NCBI GenBank assembly: GCA_945872875.1
Contig: CAMCBB010000076.1
Location: 1-8,490, forward strand
Direction: 5' to 3'
Origin: Flavobacterium psychrophilum
GTDB lineage: Bacteria; Bacteroidota; Bacteroidia; Flavobacteriales; Flavobacteriaceae
Length of the DNA: 8,490 nt
A program made the translations under genes and the position numbers. The notes under the pieces are model-generated. The model ran no database searches. It was not told the DNA's origin and saw only the letters and a list, made by a program, of their open reading frames with translations. Shown here piece by piece: positions 1-6,248 of this stretch. Within the stretch, counting starts at the first letter, position 1, and every line of letters starts with the position of its first letter.

Positions 1-339
1 ATTCAATTTGTAGTCGCAAATAGTCAGGATATATCTTTGAGTAATGTATTAAATTATCCAAATCCGTTTGTAAATTACACTCAGTTTTGGTTCAGCCATA
101 ATAAACCGTTTGAACCCCTAGAAGTGCAAGTTCAAGTTATGACAATCACAGGTAAAATTGTGAAAACCATCAATCAAATAGTAACAACTGAAGGTTTTTT
201 ATCAAGAGAAGTTACCTGGGATGGGAAAGATGATTTTGGGGATAAAATTGGTAAGGGAGTTTACATATACAAACTCACCGTAAAATCAACAATATCTAAT
301 AATAAGGCAGAAAAATATGAAAAACTTGTAATCCTATAA
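1..339 (+). CDS. porU: Type IX secretion system sortase PorU, C-terminal fragment
   Basis: This is the last 112 codons of a gene that begins before the window; the frame is open from base 1, so no start can be assigned. PorU is the cell-surface cysteine-protease-like sortase of the type IX secretion system. It removes the C-terminal signal of secreted cargo and joins the cargo to the surface anchor. The catalytic domain is outside the window. What is visible is a beta-rich C-terminal domain of the type A sorting/FlgD-Ig-like kind: NYPNPF near the start, FSHN, ITGKIVKTI, WDGKDDFGDKIGKGVYIYKL, and the terminal EKLVIL. Secreted cargo carries a similar domain, so the fragment alone could be a cargo tail, but porV follows 39 bases downstream and these motifs fit PorU well. 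The last codons contain the -33 element of the porV promoter. Confidence 0.88.
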   Translation: MQFVVANSQDISLSNVLNYPNPFVNYTQFWFSHNKPFEPLEVQVQVMTITGKIVKTINQIVTTEGFLSREVTWDGKDDFGDKIGKGVYIYKLTVKSTISNNKAEKYEKLVIL

Positions 340-355
340 GAAAATACTATATTTG
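326..355 (+). promoter_or_regulatory. Bacteroidota-type promoter for porV
   Basis: TTG at 326-328, exactly 19 bases of spacer, then TATATTTG at 348-355 match the Bacteroidota (Flavobacterium) sigma-ABfI consensus TTG-N17-23-TAnnTTTG with no mismatch. The -33 element and part of the spacer lie in the last codons of porU, and the -7 element is in the 39-base gap. Transcription would be expected to start near 362, leaving a short A-rich leader of about 17 bases before the porV ATG. This suggests porV can be expressed independently of porU. The match is direct; activity is inferred. Confidence 0.6.
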
Positions 356-378
356 TTAATTAATTACACCACAAAAAA

Positions 379-1599
379 ATGAAATCAATGTTTCAAAAAA
401 ATCTATTCCTAAAGAAATTTTGTACAAATAATAATACCCTATTGTTGCTCTTAATTCTTTTTTCTAATACATATCTCTATGCACAAGAAAGAGTAATCAC
501 TACTGGAGTTCCTTTTCTTTTGGTTGCTTCTGATGCTAGAGCAGCAGGTATGGCAGATCAAGGAGTAGCAACTTCTGCTGATGCCTATTCACAACAATGG
601 AATCCAGCTAAATATGCATTTGCAAATGACAAACAAGGATTTTCTGTTAGTTATACACCTTACTTAACCCAATTGGTAAACGATATTTCACTAGGACAAG
701 TAAACTATTATAATCGAATTTCTGAAAGAAGTGCATTTGCAACAAGTTTACGCTATTTTAGTTTAGGTGAAATAGAATTGAGACAAAATTATGATGACCC
801 TGCAAATGTGGTTAAACCCAATGAATTAGCTTTAGATGGTTCGTATTCTCTTAAATTAAGTGATCATTTTAGCATGGCTGTTGGAGGAAGATACATTAGA
901 TCCAATTTAAAAATTGCTGATGTTAATTCGGATGCTGTTCCAGGATCTTCTTTTGCTGTTGATGTGGCTGGTTTTTTTCAATCTGAAGAGATCGCATTTA
1001 ATGAATTTAATGGAAGATACCGTTTGGGGTTTAATTTCCAAAATATGGGGCCAAAAATTAGTTATGATAATACTAAAAATGACATCACTTCCAATTATTT
1101 ACCTGCAAATATGCGAATTGGAGGAGGTTTTGATTTTATATTAGATGAATACAATAAAGTAGCGTTGAATGTGGAATTTGCCAAATTGATGGTGCCAACT
1201 CCTCTAGAATTAAAGGATGTAGATGGGAATGGAATCATTGATAATAACGATCAATCAATAATTAATACTGAATATAAAAATATCAATTGGGTATCTGGTA
1301 TGTTTCAATCATTTGGAGATGCTCCAGGAGGCATGTCTGAGGAGTTAAAAGAAATCACTTATTCTGTTGGAACGGAATATATGTATCAAGATTCATTCGC
1401 ATTTAGAATGGGTTATTTTCATGAAAGTCCTGTAAAAGGAGCAAGAAAATTCTTTACACTAGGTGCAGGATTTAAATATAATGTCGTTAAAGTAGATGTT
1501 TCGTATTTATTCAACGCATCTAATATTAAAAGTCCTTTAGAAAACACGCTTCGTTTTTCTCTTACATTTAATTTTGGAGAAAAATACGATGATCTTTAA
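379..1599 (+). CDS. porV: Type IX secretion system outer-membrane shuttle protein PorV (LptO)
   Basis: A 406-residue outer-membrane beta-barrel of the FadL-like PorV/PorQ family. PorV binds the C-terminal signals of type IX cargo leaving the SprA translocon and carries them to the PorU attachment complex. The N-terminus is a signal peptide: basic start, hydrophobic LLLLLILF at residues 21-28, and probable cleavage near YAQ (34-36). The mature start, TTGVPFLLVASDARAAGMAD (41-60), followed by QQWNPAKYAF, is characteristic of PorV. The rest alternates amphipathic strands and loops and ends with a strand, RFSLTFNFG, close to the C-terminus. Residues 280-291 form an EF-hand-like loop (D280, D282, N284, G285, I287, D288, D291). 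It follows porU, its functional partner, has its own promoter, and is closed by a strong terminator. The start is the first ATG and gives a normal signal peptide. Length is typical. Confidence 0.95.
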   Translation: MKSMFQKNLFLKKFCTNNNTLLLLLILFSNTYLYAQERVITTGVPFLLVASDARAAGMADQGVATSADAYSQQWNPAKYAFANDKQGFSVSYTPYLTQLVNDISLGQVNYYNRISERSAFATSLRYFSLGEIELRQNYDDPANVVKPNELALDGSYSLKLSDHFSMAVGGRYIRSNLKIADVNSDAVPGSSFAVDVAGFFQSEEIAFNEFNGRYRLGFNFQNMGPKISYDNTKNDITSNYLPANMRIGGGFDFILDEYNKVALNVEFAKLMVPTPLELKDVDGNGIIDNNDQSIINTEYKNINWVSGMFQSFGDAPGGMSEELKEITYSVGTEYMYQDSFAFRMGYFHESPVKGARKFFTLGAGFKYNVVKVDVSYLFNASNIKSPLENTLRFSLTFNFGEKYDDL

Positions 1600-1621
1600 T
1601 AGCTAAATACAACAAATTTAC

Positions 1622-1654
1622 AATCCAAATTTCAATGAAATTTGGATTTTTTTT
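1622..1654 (+). terminator. Intrinsic terminator after porV
   Basis: A perfect 12-bp stem, AATCCAAATTTC (1622-1633) paired with GAAATTTGGATT (1637-1648), closes a 3-base AAT loop and runs into a tract of eight T (1647-1654). It begins 22 bases after the porV stop. The stem is AT-rich but long and perfect. The next gene, cdd, starts only 11 bases beyond the T tract, so the hairpin may also act as an attenuator or control access to the cdd start. Confidence 0.8.
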
Positions 1655-1665
1655 CCGCTATAATT

Positions 1666-2148
1666 ATGAAAGAAATACACATTACGACCACATTTAAAGT
1701 TTTTGAAGATCAAACTCAATTGCCAGAGAACATTCAATCTTTGATGCAACAAGCAATTGAAATTAGAAAAAAGGCCTATGCTCCTTATTCACATTTTAGA
1801 GTTGGCGCTGCCATTGCATTAGACAATGGCAAAATTGTGTTGGGATCCAATCAAGAAAATGCAGCCTACCCTTCAGGGCTTTGTGCCGAAAGAGTGGCTA
1901 TTTATCAAGCGGGCGCCATTTATCCTGATGCTAAAATAGTTGCGATAGCAATTTCAGCAGCTTCAGATAGTAATCCAACCCTAACTCCTATCCCACCCTG
2001 TGGTTCTTGCCGACAATCTATAGCAGAATATGAATTTAAACAAGATGCTCCAATAGAAATATATTTTATGGGAGAATCGGGTGAGGTATACAAATCCAAT
2101 TCAATAAATAATTTATTGCCTTTATCTTTCAATAGCACCTCACTTTAG
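1666..2148 (+). CDS. cdd: Cytidine deaminase
   Basis: Zinc-dependent hydrolytic deamination of cytidine and deoxycytidine to uridine and deoxyuridine, a cytosolic pyrimidine-salvage step. The 160-residue product has the size of the small, tetrameric Cdd class. Visible motifs are the substrate segment FRVGAA (44-49), the nucleoside-binding GSNQENAAYPSG (60-71), and the zinc/catalytic set C73-A-E75 and PPCGSCRQ with C112 and C115: three Cys ligands plus the catalytic Glu. The ATG at 1666 gives the usual N-terminus of flavobacterial homologues. The frame is open upstream from a TTG at 1642, but that start lies inside the terminator stem and is unlikely. There is no Shine-Dalgarno sequence. The upstream terminator leaves almost no room for a dedicated promoter, so expression probably relies on readthrough or on an unrecognised promoter. 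It is followed, after 185 bases, by pdhA. Confidence 0.95.
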   Translation: MKEIHITTTFKVFEDQTQLPENIQSLMQQAIEIRKKAYAPYSHFRVGAAIALDNGKIVLGSNQENAAYPSGLCAERVAIYQAGAIYPDAKIVAIAISAASDSNPTLTPIPPCGSCRQSIAEYEFKQDAPIEIYFMGESGEVYKSNSINNLLPLSFNSTSL

Positions 2149-2179
2149 CTATATCGATGTAGTTGACATTTTTGATTAA

Positions 2180-2195
2180 ACAATTTATAAATTGT
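2180..2195. promoter_or_regulatory. 16-bp palindrome, possible operator upstream of pdhA
   Basis: ACAATTTATAAATTGT is a perfect 16-bp inverted repeat. A further half-site-like ACAATTTG follows at 2197-2204. It has no T tract after it, so it is a poor terminator candidate for cdd. It sits about 45 bases upstream of the predicted pdhA -7 element, where an activator or repressor dimer could bind. It is very AT-rich, so chance is a real alternative. It does not resemble the PdhR operator of enterobacteria. The symmetry is seen; the regulatory role is only a suggestion. Confidence 0.3.
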
Positions 2196-2216
2196 AACAA
2201 TTTGAGCGCTATTAAT

Positions 2217-2262
2217 TTTTACATCTACATACAATATCTTACTTTTGCAATTCGTAAATTTG
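2217..2262 (+). promoter_or_regulatory. Probable pdhA promoter region with two -7 elements
   Basis: Two perfect TAnnTTTG elements occur 15 bases apart: TACTTTTG (2240-2247) and TAAATTTG (2255-2262). The first has TTTT at 2217-2220, exactly 19 bases upstream, as a degenerate -33 element. The second has no recognisable -33 at 17-23 bases. Transcription from the first would begin near 2254 and leave a leader of about 80 bases that is extremely A-rich and includes four AAAT units (2285-2300). No terminator follows cdd, so readthrough into pdhA is also possible. Confidence 0.45.
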
Positions 2263-2333
2263 TGAAAAGAAATTTATTCATAAGAAATAAATAAATAAAT
2301 AAAATATTAAATAACATCCGTAATTCATTAAAA

Positions 2334-3332
2334 ATGAAAGAGATTACTAAAGAAGTCTATTTAAAATGGTATGAAGACATGCAGTTTTGGAGAAAATTTG
2401 AAGACAAATTAGCTGCTGTATACATTCAACAAAAAGTAAGAGGATTTTTACATTTATATAACGGACAAGAAGCAGTGCTTGCAGGTGCTCTTCATGTAAT
2501 GGATTTATCTAAAGATAAAATGATCACGGCTTACCGTAATCATGTTCAGCCAATAGGAATGGGAGTTGATCCTAAAAAAGTTATGGCAGAGCTTTACGGA
2601 AAAGTTACCGGCACTTCTAAAGGTATGGGTGGATCAATGCACATTTTTTCTAAAGAACACGGATTTTTTGGTGGTCACGGAATTGTAGGAGCTCAAATTC
2701 CTGTTGGTGCAGGTATGGCTTTTGCCGATAAATATTTCAATACCGGTGGAGTTACCTTAACTTATTTTGGAGATGGAGCTGCTCGTCAAGGATCACTTCA
2801 CGAAGCATTTAATATGGCTATGACCTGGAAACTTCCTGTAGTATTCATTTGTGAAAACAATGGATATGCCATGGGAACTTCTGTTGAGAGAACGGCCAAC
2901 CATACTGATATTTGGAAATTGGGTTTAGGATATGAAATGCCTTGCGGACCAGTTGACGGAATGAACCCAGTGAAAGTGGCTGAAGCAATGACTGAAGCTA
3001 TTGATAGAGCGCGTCGTGGCGACGGACCCACATTTTTAGAAATGAAAACATACCGTTATAGAGGTCACTCGATGTCGGATGCACAATTATATAGATCAAA
3101 AGAAGAAGTAGATGAATATAGAAAAATTGACCCAATAACTCAGGTTTTAGATATCATCAAAGAAAAAAAGTATGCTACAGATGCAGAAATTGAAGCTATG
3201 GATCAAAGAGTAAAAGTTTTAGTTGACGAATGTGAAAAATTCGCAGAAGAATCTCCTTATCCAGAAGCACAACAATTATATGATGTGGTTTACGAACAAG
3301 AAAATTATCCATTCATTTCTCATAGATTATAA
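2334..3332 (+). CDS. pdhA: Pyruvate dehydrogenase E1 component, alpha subunit
   Basis: The thiamine-diphosphate-binding subunit of the heterotetrameric E1 decarboxylase, which feeds pyruvate-derived acetyl groups onto the lipoyl arms of E2. The 332 residues are full length for a bacterial E1-alpha. The ThDP/Mg motif is present: G146-D-G148 followed by N175-N176 (GDGAARQGS ... ENNGYAMG). Also visible are RNHVQPIGMG (68-77), KGMGGSMHIF (96-105), the glycine-rich HGIVGAQIPVGAG (114-126), and the active-site loop YRYRGHSMSDAQLYRS (240-255), which contains the conserved His and Ser. The loop and the absence of a branched-chain-type N-terminal extension favour pyruvate over 2-oxoisovalerate as substrate, and the following E2 agrees. 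The pdhC ATG lies 2 bases after the stop codon, so the two are translationally close and surely co-transcribed. The E1-beta subunit needed for activity is not encoded beside it. Confidence 0.95.
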   Translation: MKEITKEVYLKWYEDMQFWRKFEDKLAAVYIQQKVRGFLHLYNGQEAVLAGALHVMDLSKDKMITAYRNHVQPIGMGVDPKKVMAELYGKVTGTSKGMGGSMHIFSKEHGFFGGHGIVGAQIPVGAGMAFADKYFNTGGVTLTYFGDGAARQGSLHEAFNMAMTWKLPVVFICENNGYAMGTSVERTANHTDIWKLGLGYEMPCGPVDGMNPVKVAEAMTEAIDRARRGDGPTFLEMKTYRYRGHSMSDAQLYRSKEEVDEYRKIDPITQVLDIIKEKKYATDAEIEAMDQRVKVLVDECEKFAEESPYPEAQQLYDVVYEQENYPFISHRL

Positions 3333-3334
3333 TC

Positions 3335-4924
3335 ATGGCTACAGTAATTACAATGCCTCGATTGAGCGACACGATGACCGAAGGGACAGTTGCAAATTGG
3401 CTAAAAAAAGTTGGAGACACTATTAAAGAAGGAGACATTTTAGCAGAAATCGAAACCGATAAAGCTACAATGGAATTTGAATCTTTTAATTCAGGTGTTT
3501 TATTACATATAGGAATTGAAGCAGGAAATTCAGCTCCCGTCGATTCATTATTAGCAATTATTGGAAAAGAAGGAGAAGATATTTCTGGTTTATTATCAGG
3601 TGCGGCTCAAGCGCAAGCTGCTCCAGTAGCAGAAGCACCTGCTACTACACAAGCTGCCGTAGCAATACCTGCAGGTGTAAAAGTAATCACCATGCCGCGT
3701 TTAAGTGACACGATGACTACAGGAACTGTAGCAACTTGGTTGAAAAAAGTTGGAGACACTGTTAACGAAGGGGATATTCTTGCTGAAATCGAAACTGATA
3801 AAGCAACAATGGAATTTGAGTCTTTCAACGCAGGAACTTTATTGTTCATTGGAATTCAAGAAGGAGAATCGGCTCCAGTGGATAGCGTTTTAGCTATTAT
3901 TGGACCTGCAGGAACTGACATTACTGGAGTTGCAGAAAATTTTGGAAAAGCAGAAGCGCAAGTTGCTCAGAGTGCTGAACCAGTTCAGGCTCCAATGGCA
4001 GCGACTTCAAATGTTCAAACTACAACTTCAAATGACCGTATTTTTGCTTCACCATTAGCAAAACAAATAGCAAAAGATAAAGGTATTAACCTTTCTCAAA
4101 TAAAAGGTACCGGTGAAAATGGCAGAATCACTAAAAGTGATGTAGAAAATCATAACGCTTCAGCACCAGCTGTTACTTCACCAACCGTTTCTCATTCTGA
4201 ACAAACAGTTGCCGCTGCAAAACCATTTGTACCAGCTGGAGAAGTGGTAACCGAAAAAATCAACAATTCGCAAATGCGAAAAATTATTGCTAAAAGATTG
4301 GCAGAATCTTTATTCACGGCACCACACTACAATTTAACTATTGAAGTGAGCATGGATGAAGCAATAAAATCGAGAGCAATGATCAATGCCGTTCCAGATA
4401 CTAAAGTTTCATTTAACGACATGGTAATTAAAGCTTGTGCGATGGCTTTGAAAAAACATCCAAAAATCAATTCCCAATGGAATGAGGAGGCGATTACCAT
4501 TAATCACCATGTGAATATTGGAGTTGCTGTGGCTGTAGAAGATGGTTTAGTGGTTCCGGTTTTACGATTTACCGATGCCATGAGTTTATCTCAAATTGGC
4601 GAAAGTGTTAGAGACTTAGCAGGAAGAGCAAAAACTAAAAAATTACTACCAAACGAAATGGAAGGAAGTACATTCACGGTTTCTAACCTTGGAATGTTTG
4701 GCATCGTTGAATTCAATTCGATTATCAATCAACCAAATTCTGCAATACTTTCTGTTGGAGCAATTATTGAAAAACCAGTTGTGAAAAACGGACAAATTGT
4801 AGTTGGAAACACCATGATGCTTTCTTTAGCTTGCGACCACAGAACTATTGATGGTGCTACTGGAGCTCAATTCTTACAAACATTAAAACTGTTTATAGAA
4901 AACCCAGTTACTATGTTAGCTTAA
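3335..4924 (+). CDS. pdhC: Pyruvate dehydrogenase E2, dihydrolipoamide acetyltransferase with two lipoyl domains
   Basis: The structural core and acetyltransferase of the pyruvate dehydrogenase complex, moving acetyl groups from lipoamide to CoA. Domain order in the 529 residues: lipoyl domain 1 (about 2-80, lipoylated lysine K43 in ETDKATMEFE), an Ala/Pro-rich linker (about 87-116), lipoyl domain 2 (about 115-193, K156 in the same motif), a second Ala/Gln/Thr-rich linker, the peripheral subunit-binding domain (about 236-272, FASPLAKQIAKDKGINLSQI then GTGENGRITKSDV), a third linker, and the catalytic domain (about 305-529). The active-site motif DHRTIDG has H502 and D506. NSQMRKIIAKRLAES at the catalytic-domain start is typical. 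Pairing with pdhA points to the pyruvate rather than the 2-oxoglutarate complex. The ATG at 3335 begins directly with the lipoyl-domain sequence MATVITMPRLSDTM, so the start is secure. Confidence 0.96.
   Translation: MATVITMPRLSDTMTEGTVANWLKKVGDTIKEGDILAEIETDKATMEFESFNSGVLLHIGIEAGNSAPVDSLLAIIGKEGEDISGLLSGAAQAQAAPVAEAPATTQAAVAIPAGVKVITMPRLSDTMTTGTVATWLKKVGDTVNEGDILAEIETDKATMEFESFNAGTLLFIGIQEGESAPVDSVLAIIGPAGTDITGVAENFGKAEAQVAQSAEPVQAPMAATSNVQTTTSNDRIFASPLAKQIAKDKGINLSQIKGTGENGRITKSDVENHNASAPAVTSPTVSHSEQTVAAAKPFVPAGEVVTEKINNSQMRKIIAKRLAESLFTAPHYNLTIEVSMDEAIKSRAMINAVPDTKVSFNDMVIKACAMALKKHPKINSQWNEEAITINHHVNIGVAVAVEDGLVVPVLRFTDAMSLSQIGESVRDLAGRAKTKKLLPNEMEGSTFTVSNLGMFGIVEFNSIINQPNSAILSVGAIIEKPVVKNGQIVVGNTMMLSLACDHRTIDGATGAQFLQTLKLFIENPVTMLA
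3344..3592 (+). repeat. Lipoyl-domain repeat, copy 1 (partner 3683-3931)
   Basis: Residues 4-86 of PdhC align without gaps to residues 117-199, a 339-base offset, with 16 differences in 83 positions (about 81% identity). In one core stretch around TDKATMEFESFN the two copies agree at about 34 of 39 bases, the differences being mainly third-position. This is an internal coding duplication, not a mobile or CRISPR-type repeat. Confidence 0.9.
3683..3931 (+). repeat. Lipoyl-domain repeat, copy 2 (partner 3344-3592)
   Basis: Second copy of the lipoyl domain (PdhC residues 117-199), with lipoyl lysine K156. Differences from copy 1 cluster after the lipoyl hairpin (for example EAGNSAPVD against QEGESAPVD), while the residues around the lysine are identical in both copies. 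Confidence 0.9.
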
Positions 4925-4943
4925 CTCTAAGTTTTAATCATAC

Positions 4944-4974
4944 AAAAACCCGCTTTTTAGAAGCGGGTTTTTTT
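4944..4974. terminator. Bidirectional terminator between pdhC and the glycosyltransferase gene
   Basis: A 12-bp stem, AAAAACCCGCTT (4944-4955) with AAGCGGGTTTTT (4961-4972), encloses the 5-base loop TTTAG. A tract of seven T (4968-4974) serves the plus strand. The A run at 4944-4948 supplies a U tract for the minus-strand transcript. The hairpin starts 20 bases after the pdhC stop and overlaps the minus-strand stop codon (4973-4975), so it serves both convergent genes. Confidence 0.88.
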
Positions 4975-6199
4975 ATTTCTTATTTTTTTCTTCAATCCAT
5001 TTACTCATGTACTTGGTACTTGAATTTAAATGAAATTGTAAAATAGATCCCATAAAATTGGCATTTCGGTGTTGCTTCAAATTTTCTTTTAATGAATACA
5101 CACGATTAATAAATTCACTTTCAAATGAGGCCTTTTGGTATCGTTTTTCTAAAATGTTATAACCCTTTTTCTGACTTTTTTCCCAAAGTGAAACATCTGA
5201 ATAAAGTGCAATTACAGAAGCTACAAACTCGTTTGAATCATCCATAATAAAACCGTTCCACTCTAAATCACCAGCCATAGCTTCAGCGCCAATTGAAGAA
5301 GTAACACTTGGAGTTCCGCATTGCATCGCCTCCAATAATTTACCTTTTATCCCAGCTCCAAAACGAAGAGGGGCCAACATGACTCTTGCATTCTTTATTA
5401 CTTCAGCAGCATCTTCTGCCCTACCCAAAACCTGAAAGTTAATTTTAGAATTATTCAACTGCATCACTTTATCATTTGGATAGGCACCATAAACGAACAA
5501 TTTAGCTTCTGGTAATTTTAAATGTAATGAAGGCCAAATCGTATTGGCTAAGTAACAAACACAATCTAAATTGGGTTCATGTAGAAAATTACCAATAAAA
5601 ACAAAATCAGCTCGATTTTCAAACGAAGGATTGTCATCGAGTTGCTCAGAAAATAGAGGCAAATAAAACAATAACTCGTTATCAATTTTAAAATGTGTGT
5701 GCAACAAATCCATTTCAAATTCGGAAACCATTAAGGTTAAATCGCATCGCAGAATACTCGCAATTTCTCTTTTTGCAACATCCGAAAACAAATCATCAAA
5801 AGTAAATTCTCGATTTTGCTTTACAGCCAATTGTCGCGCCTGACGCAAACAATGCAAATCTTCGGTATCGAGTATTTTTAAAGTATCTGGACAACATTCT
5901 GAAACGCGCCAACCAAATTGTTCTTCTACCATAAATCGATCGAATAAAACAATTTCAGGATTTAATTCTTTAATAAATTCATCAAAAGAAGAAGAATTCA
6001 ACTCAATGTTTTGGATAGAAATTCCGATACGGGTAAGATCTTCAGAAAATTCCAGATTTTGCGCCGTACTTGCAAAAGTGACATTATAATTTGCAGCAGC
6101 AAACAAATCAATCAATTGCATCATGCGACTTCCGGCAGCCGAAGATTTTGGCTCGGGCCACACAAAACCAAGAATTAATAAACTTTTAGATTTTACCAT
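4973..6199 (-). CDS. Glycosyltransferase, GT4-like (GT-B fold), acceptor unknown
   Basis: A cytosolic, two-domain GT-B type glycosyltransferase of 408 residues with no signal peptide or membrane segment. The N-terminal Rossmann-like half begins LLILGFVWPEPKSSAAGSR (7-25), whose SAAGSR segment is of the kind that lines the acceptor cleft. A middle segment has VLFDRFMVEEQFGWRV (84-99) and LDTEDLHCLRQAR (110-122). The C-terminal half has FIGNFLHEPN (201-210), VYGAYP, VLGRAED and the donor-binding APLRFGAGIKGKLLEAMQCG (276-295) followed by GAEAMAG. The start chosen is the ATG at 6199, which places the first beta strand directly at the N-terminus. An in-frame ATG at 6259 would add 20 residues, but these translate the A/T-rich promoter gap and abut the miaE start, so I reject it. 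No sugar, O-antigen or capsule genes are nearby, so donor and acceptor cannot be named. From memory, similar proteins occur widely in Bacteroidota. It diverges from miaE. Confidence 0.82.
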   Translation of the reverse strand: MVKSKSLLILGFVWPEPKSSAAGSRMMQLIDLFAAANYNVTFASTAQNLEFSEDLTRIGISIQNIELNSSSFDEFIKELNPEIVLFDRFMVEEQFGWRVSECCPDTLKILDTEDLHCLRQARQLAVKQNREFTFDDLFSDVAKREIASILRCDLTLMVSEFEMDLLHTHFKIDNELLFYLPLFSEQLDDNPSFENRADFVFIGNFLHEPNLDCVCYLANTIWPSLHLKLPEAKLFVYGAYPNDKVMQLNNSKINFQVLGRAEDAAEVIKNARVMLAPLRFGAGIKGKLLEAMQCGTPSVTSSIGAEAMAGDLEWNGFIMDDSNEFVASVIALYSDVSLWEKSQKKGYNILEKRYQKASFESEFINRVYSLKENLKQHRNANFMGSILQFHLNSSTKYMSKWIEEKNKK

Positions 6200-6216
6200 A
6201 ATTTCGAATTCAATTA

Positions 6217-6248
6217 CAAAGAAAAGACTTAATTTTGCATATATCAAA
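6217..6248 (-). promoter_or_regulatory. Weak promoter candidate for the glycosyltransferase gene
   Basis: Read on the minus strand, TTTG (6248-6245), a 20-base spacer and TTTCTTTG (6224-6217) resemble the Bacteroidota -33/-7 pair, with one mismatch in the -7 element (TT instead of TA). The predicted transcript start would lie about 10 bases before the ATG. It overlaps the candidate miaE promoter in the 60-base divergent gap. Confidence 0.27.
6230..6237 (+). promoter_or_regulatory. Candidate -7 element of the miaE promoter
   Basis: TAATTTTG matches TAnnTTTG perfectly and lies 22 bases before the miaE ATG. No TTG is found 17-23 bases upstream (the region reads TTCGAATTCAATT), so the -33 element is poor. 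Some promoter must lie in this 60-base gap, since the upstream gene is divergent. Confidence 0.4.

Noticed and set aside
914..1144. Open frame of 76 codons inside porV, other frame
   Set aside because: Leu/Met-rich, low-complexity product with no family resemblance; a by-product of the AT-rich porV coding sequence.
1642..1665. Eight-codon upstream extension of cdd from a TTG codon
   Set aside because: It begins within the terminator stem, encodes T-tract residues, and the ATG at 1666 gives the family's normal N-terminus.
1920..2138. Minus-strand open frame inside cdd
   Set aside because: Antisense to a gene with complete catalytic motifs; no recognisable product.
2285..2300. Four AAAT units in the pdhA leader as a phase-variable repeat
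   Set aside because: Only four copies in an A/T-rich leader; too short to suggest slippage-based switching and more simply explained by the A-rich leaders common in this phylum.
2798..3031. Minus-strand open frame inside pdhA
   Set aside because: Antisense shadow of the conserved ThDP-binding region.
3223..3426. Plus-strand open frame spanning the pdhA-pdhC junction
   Set aside because: Overlaps the ends of two secure genes in another frame and has no family features.
3607..3849. Minus-strand open frame inside pdhC
   Set aside because: Antisense to the Ala-rich linker and second lipoyl domain; composition reflects the linker.
3344..3931. Repeated segment as a possible recent recombination or mobile-element trace
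   Set aside because: It is a coding duplication of the lipoyl domain with many third-position differences, normal for E2 proteins.
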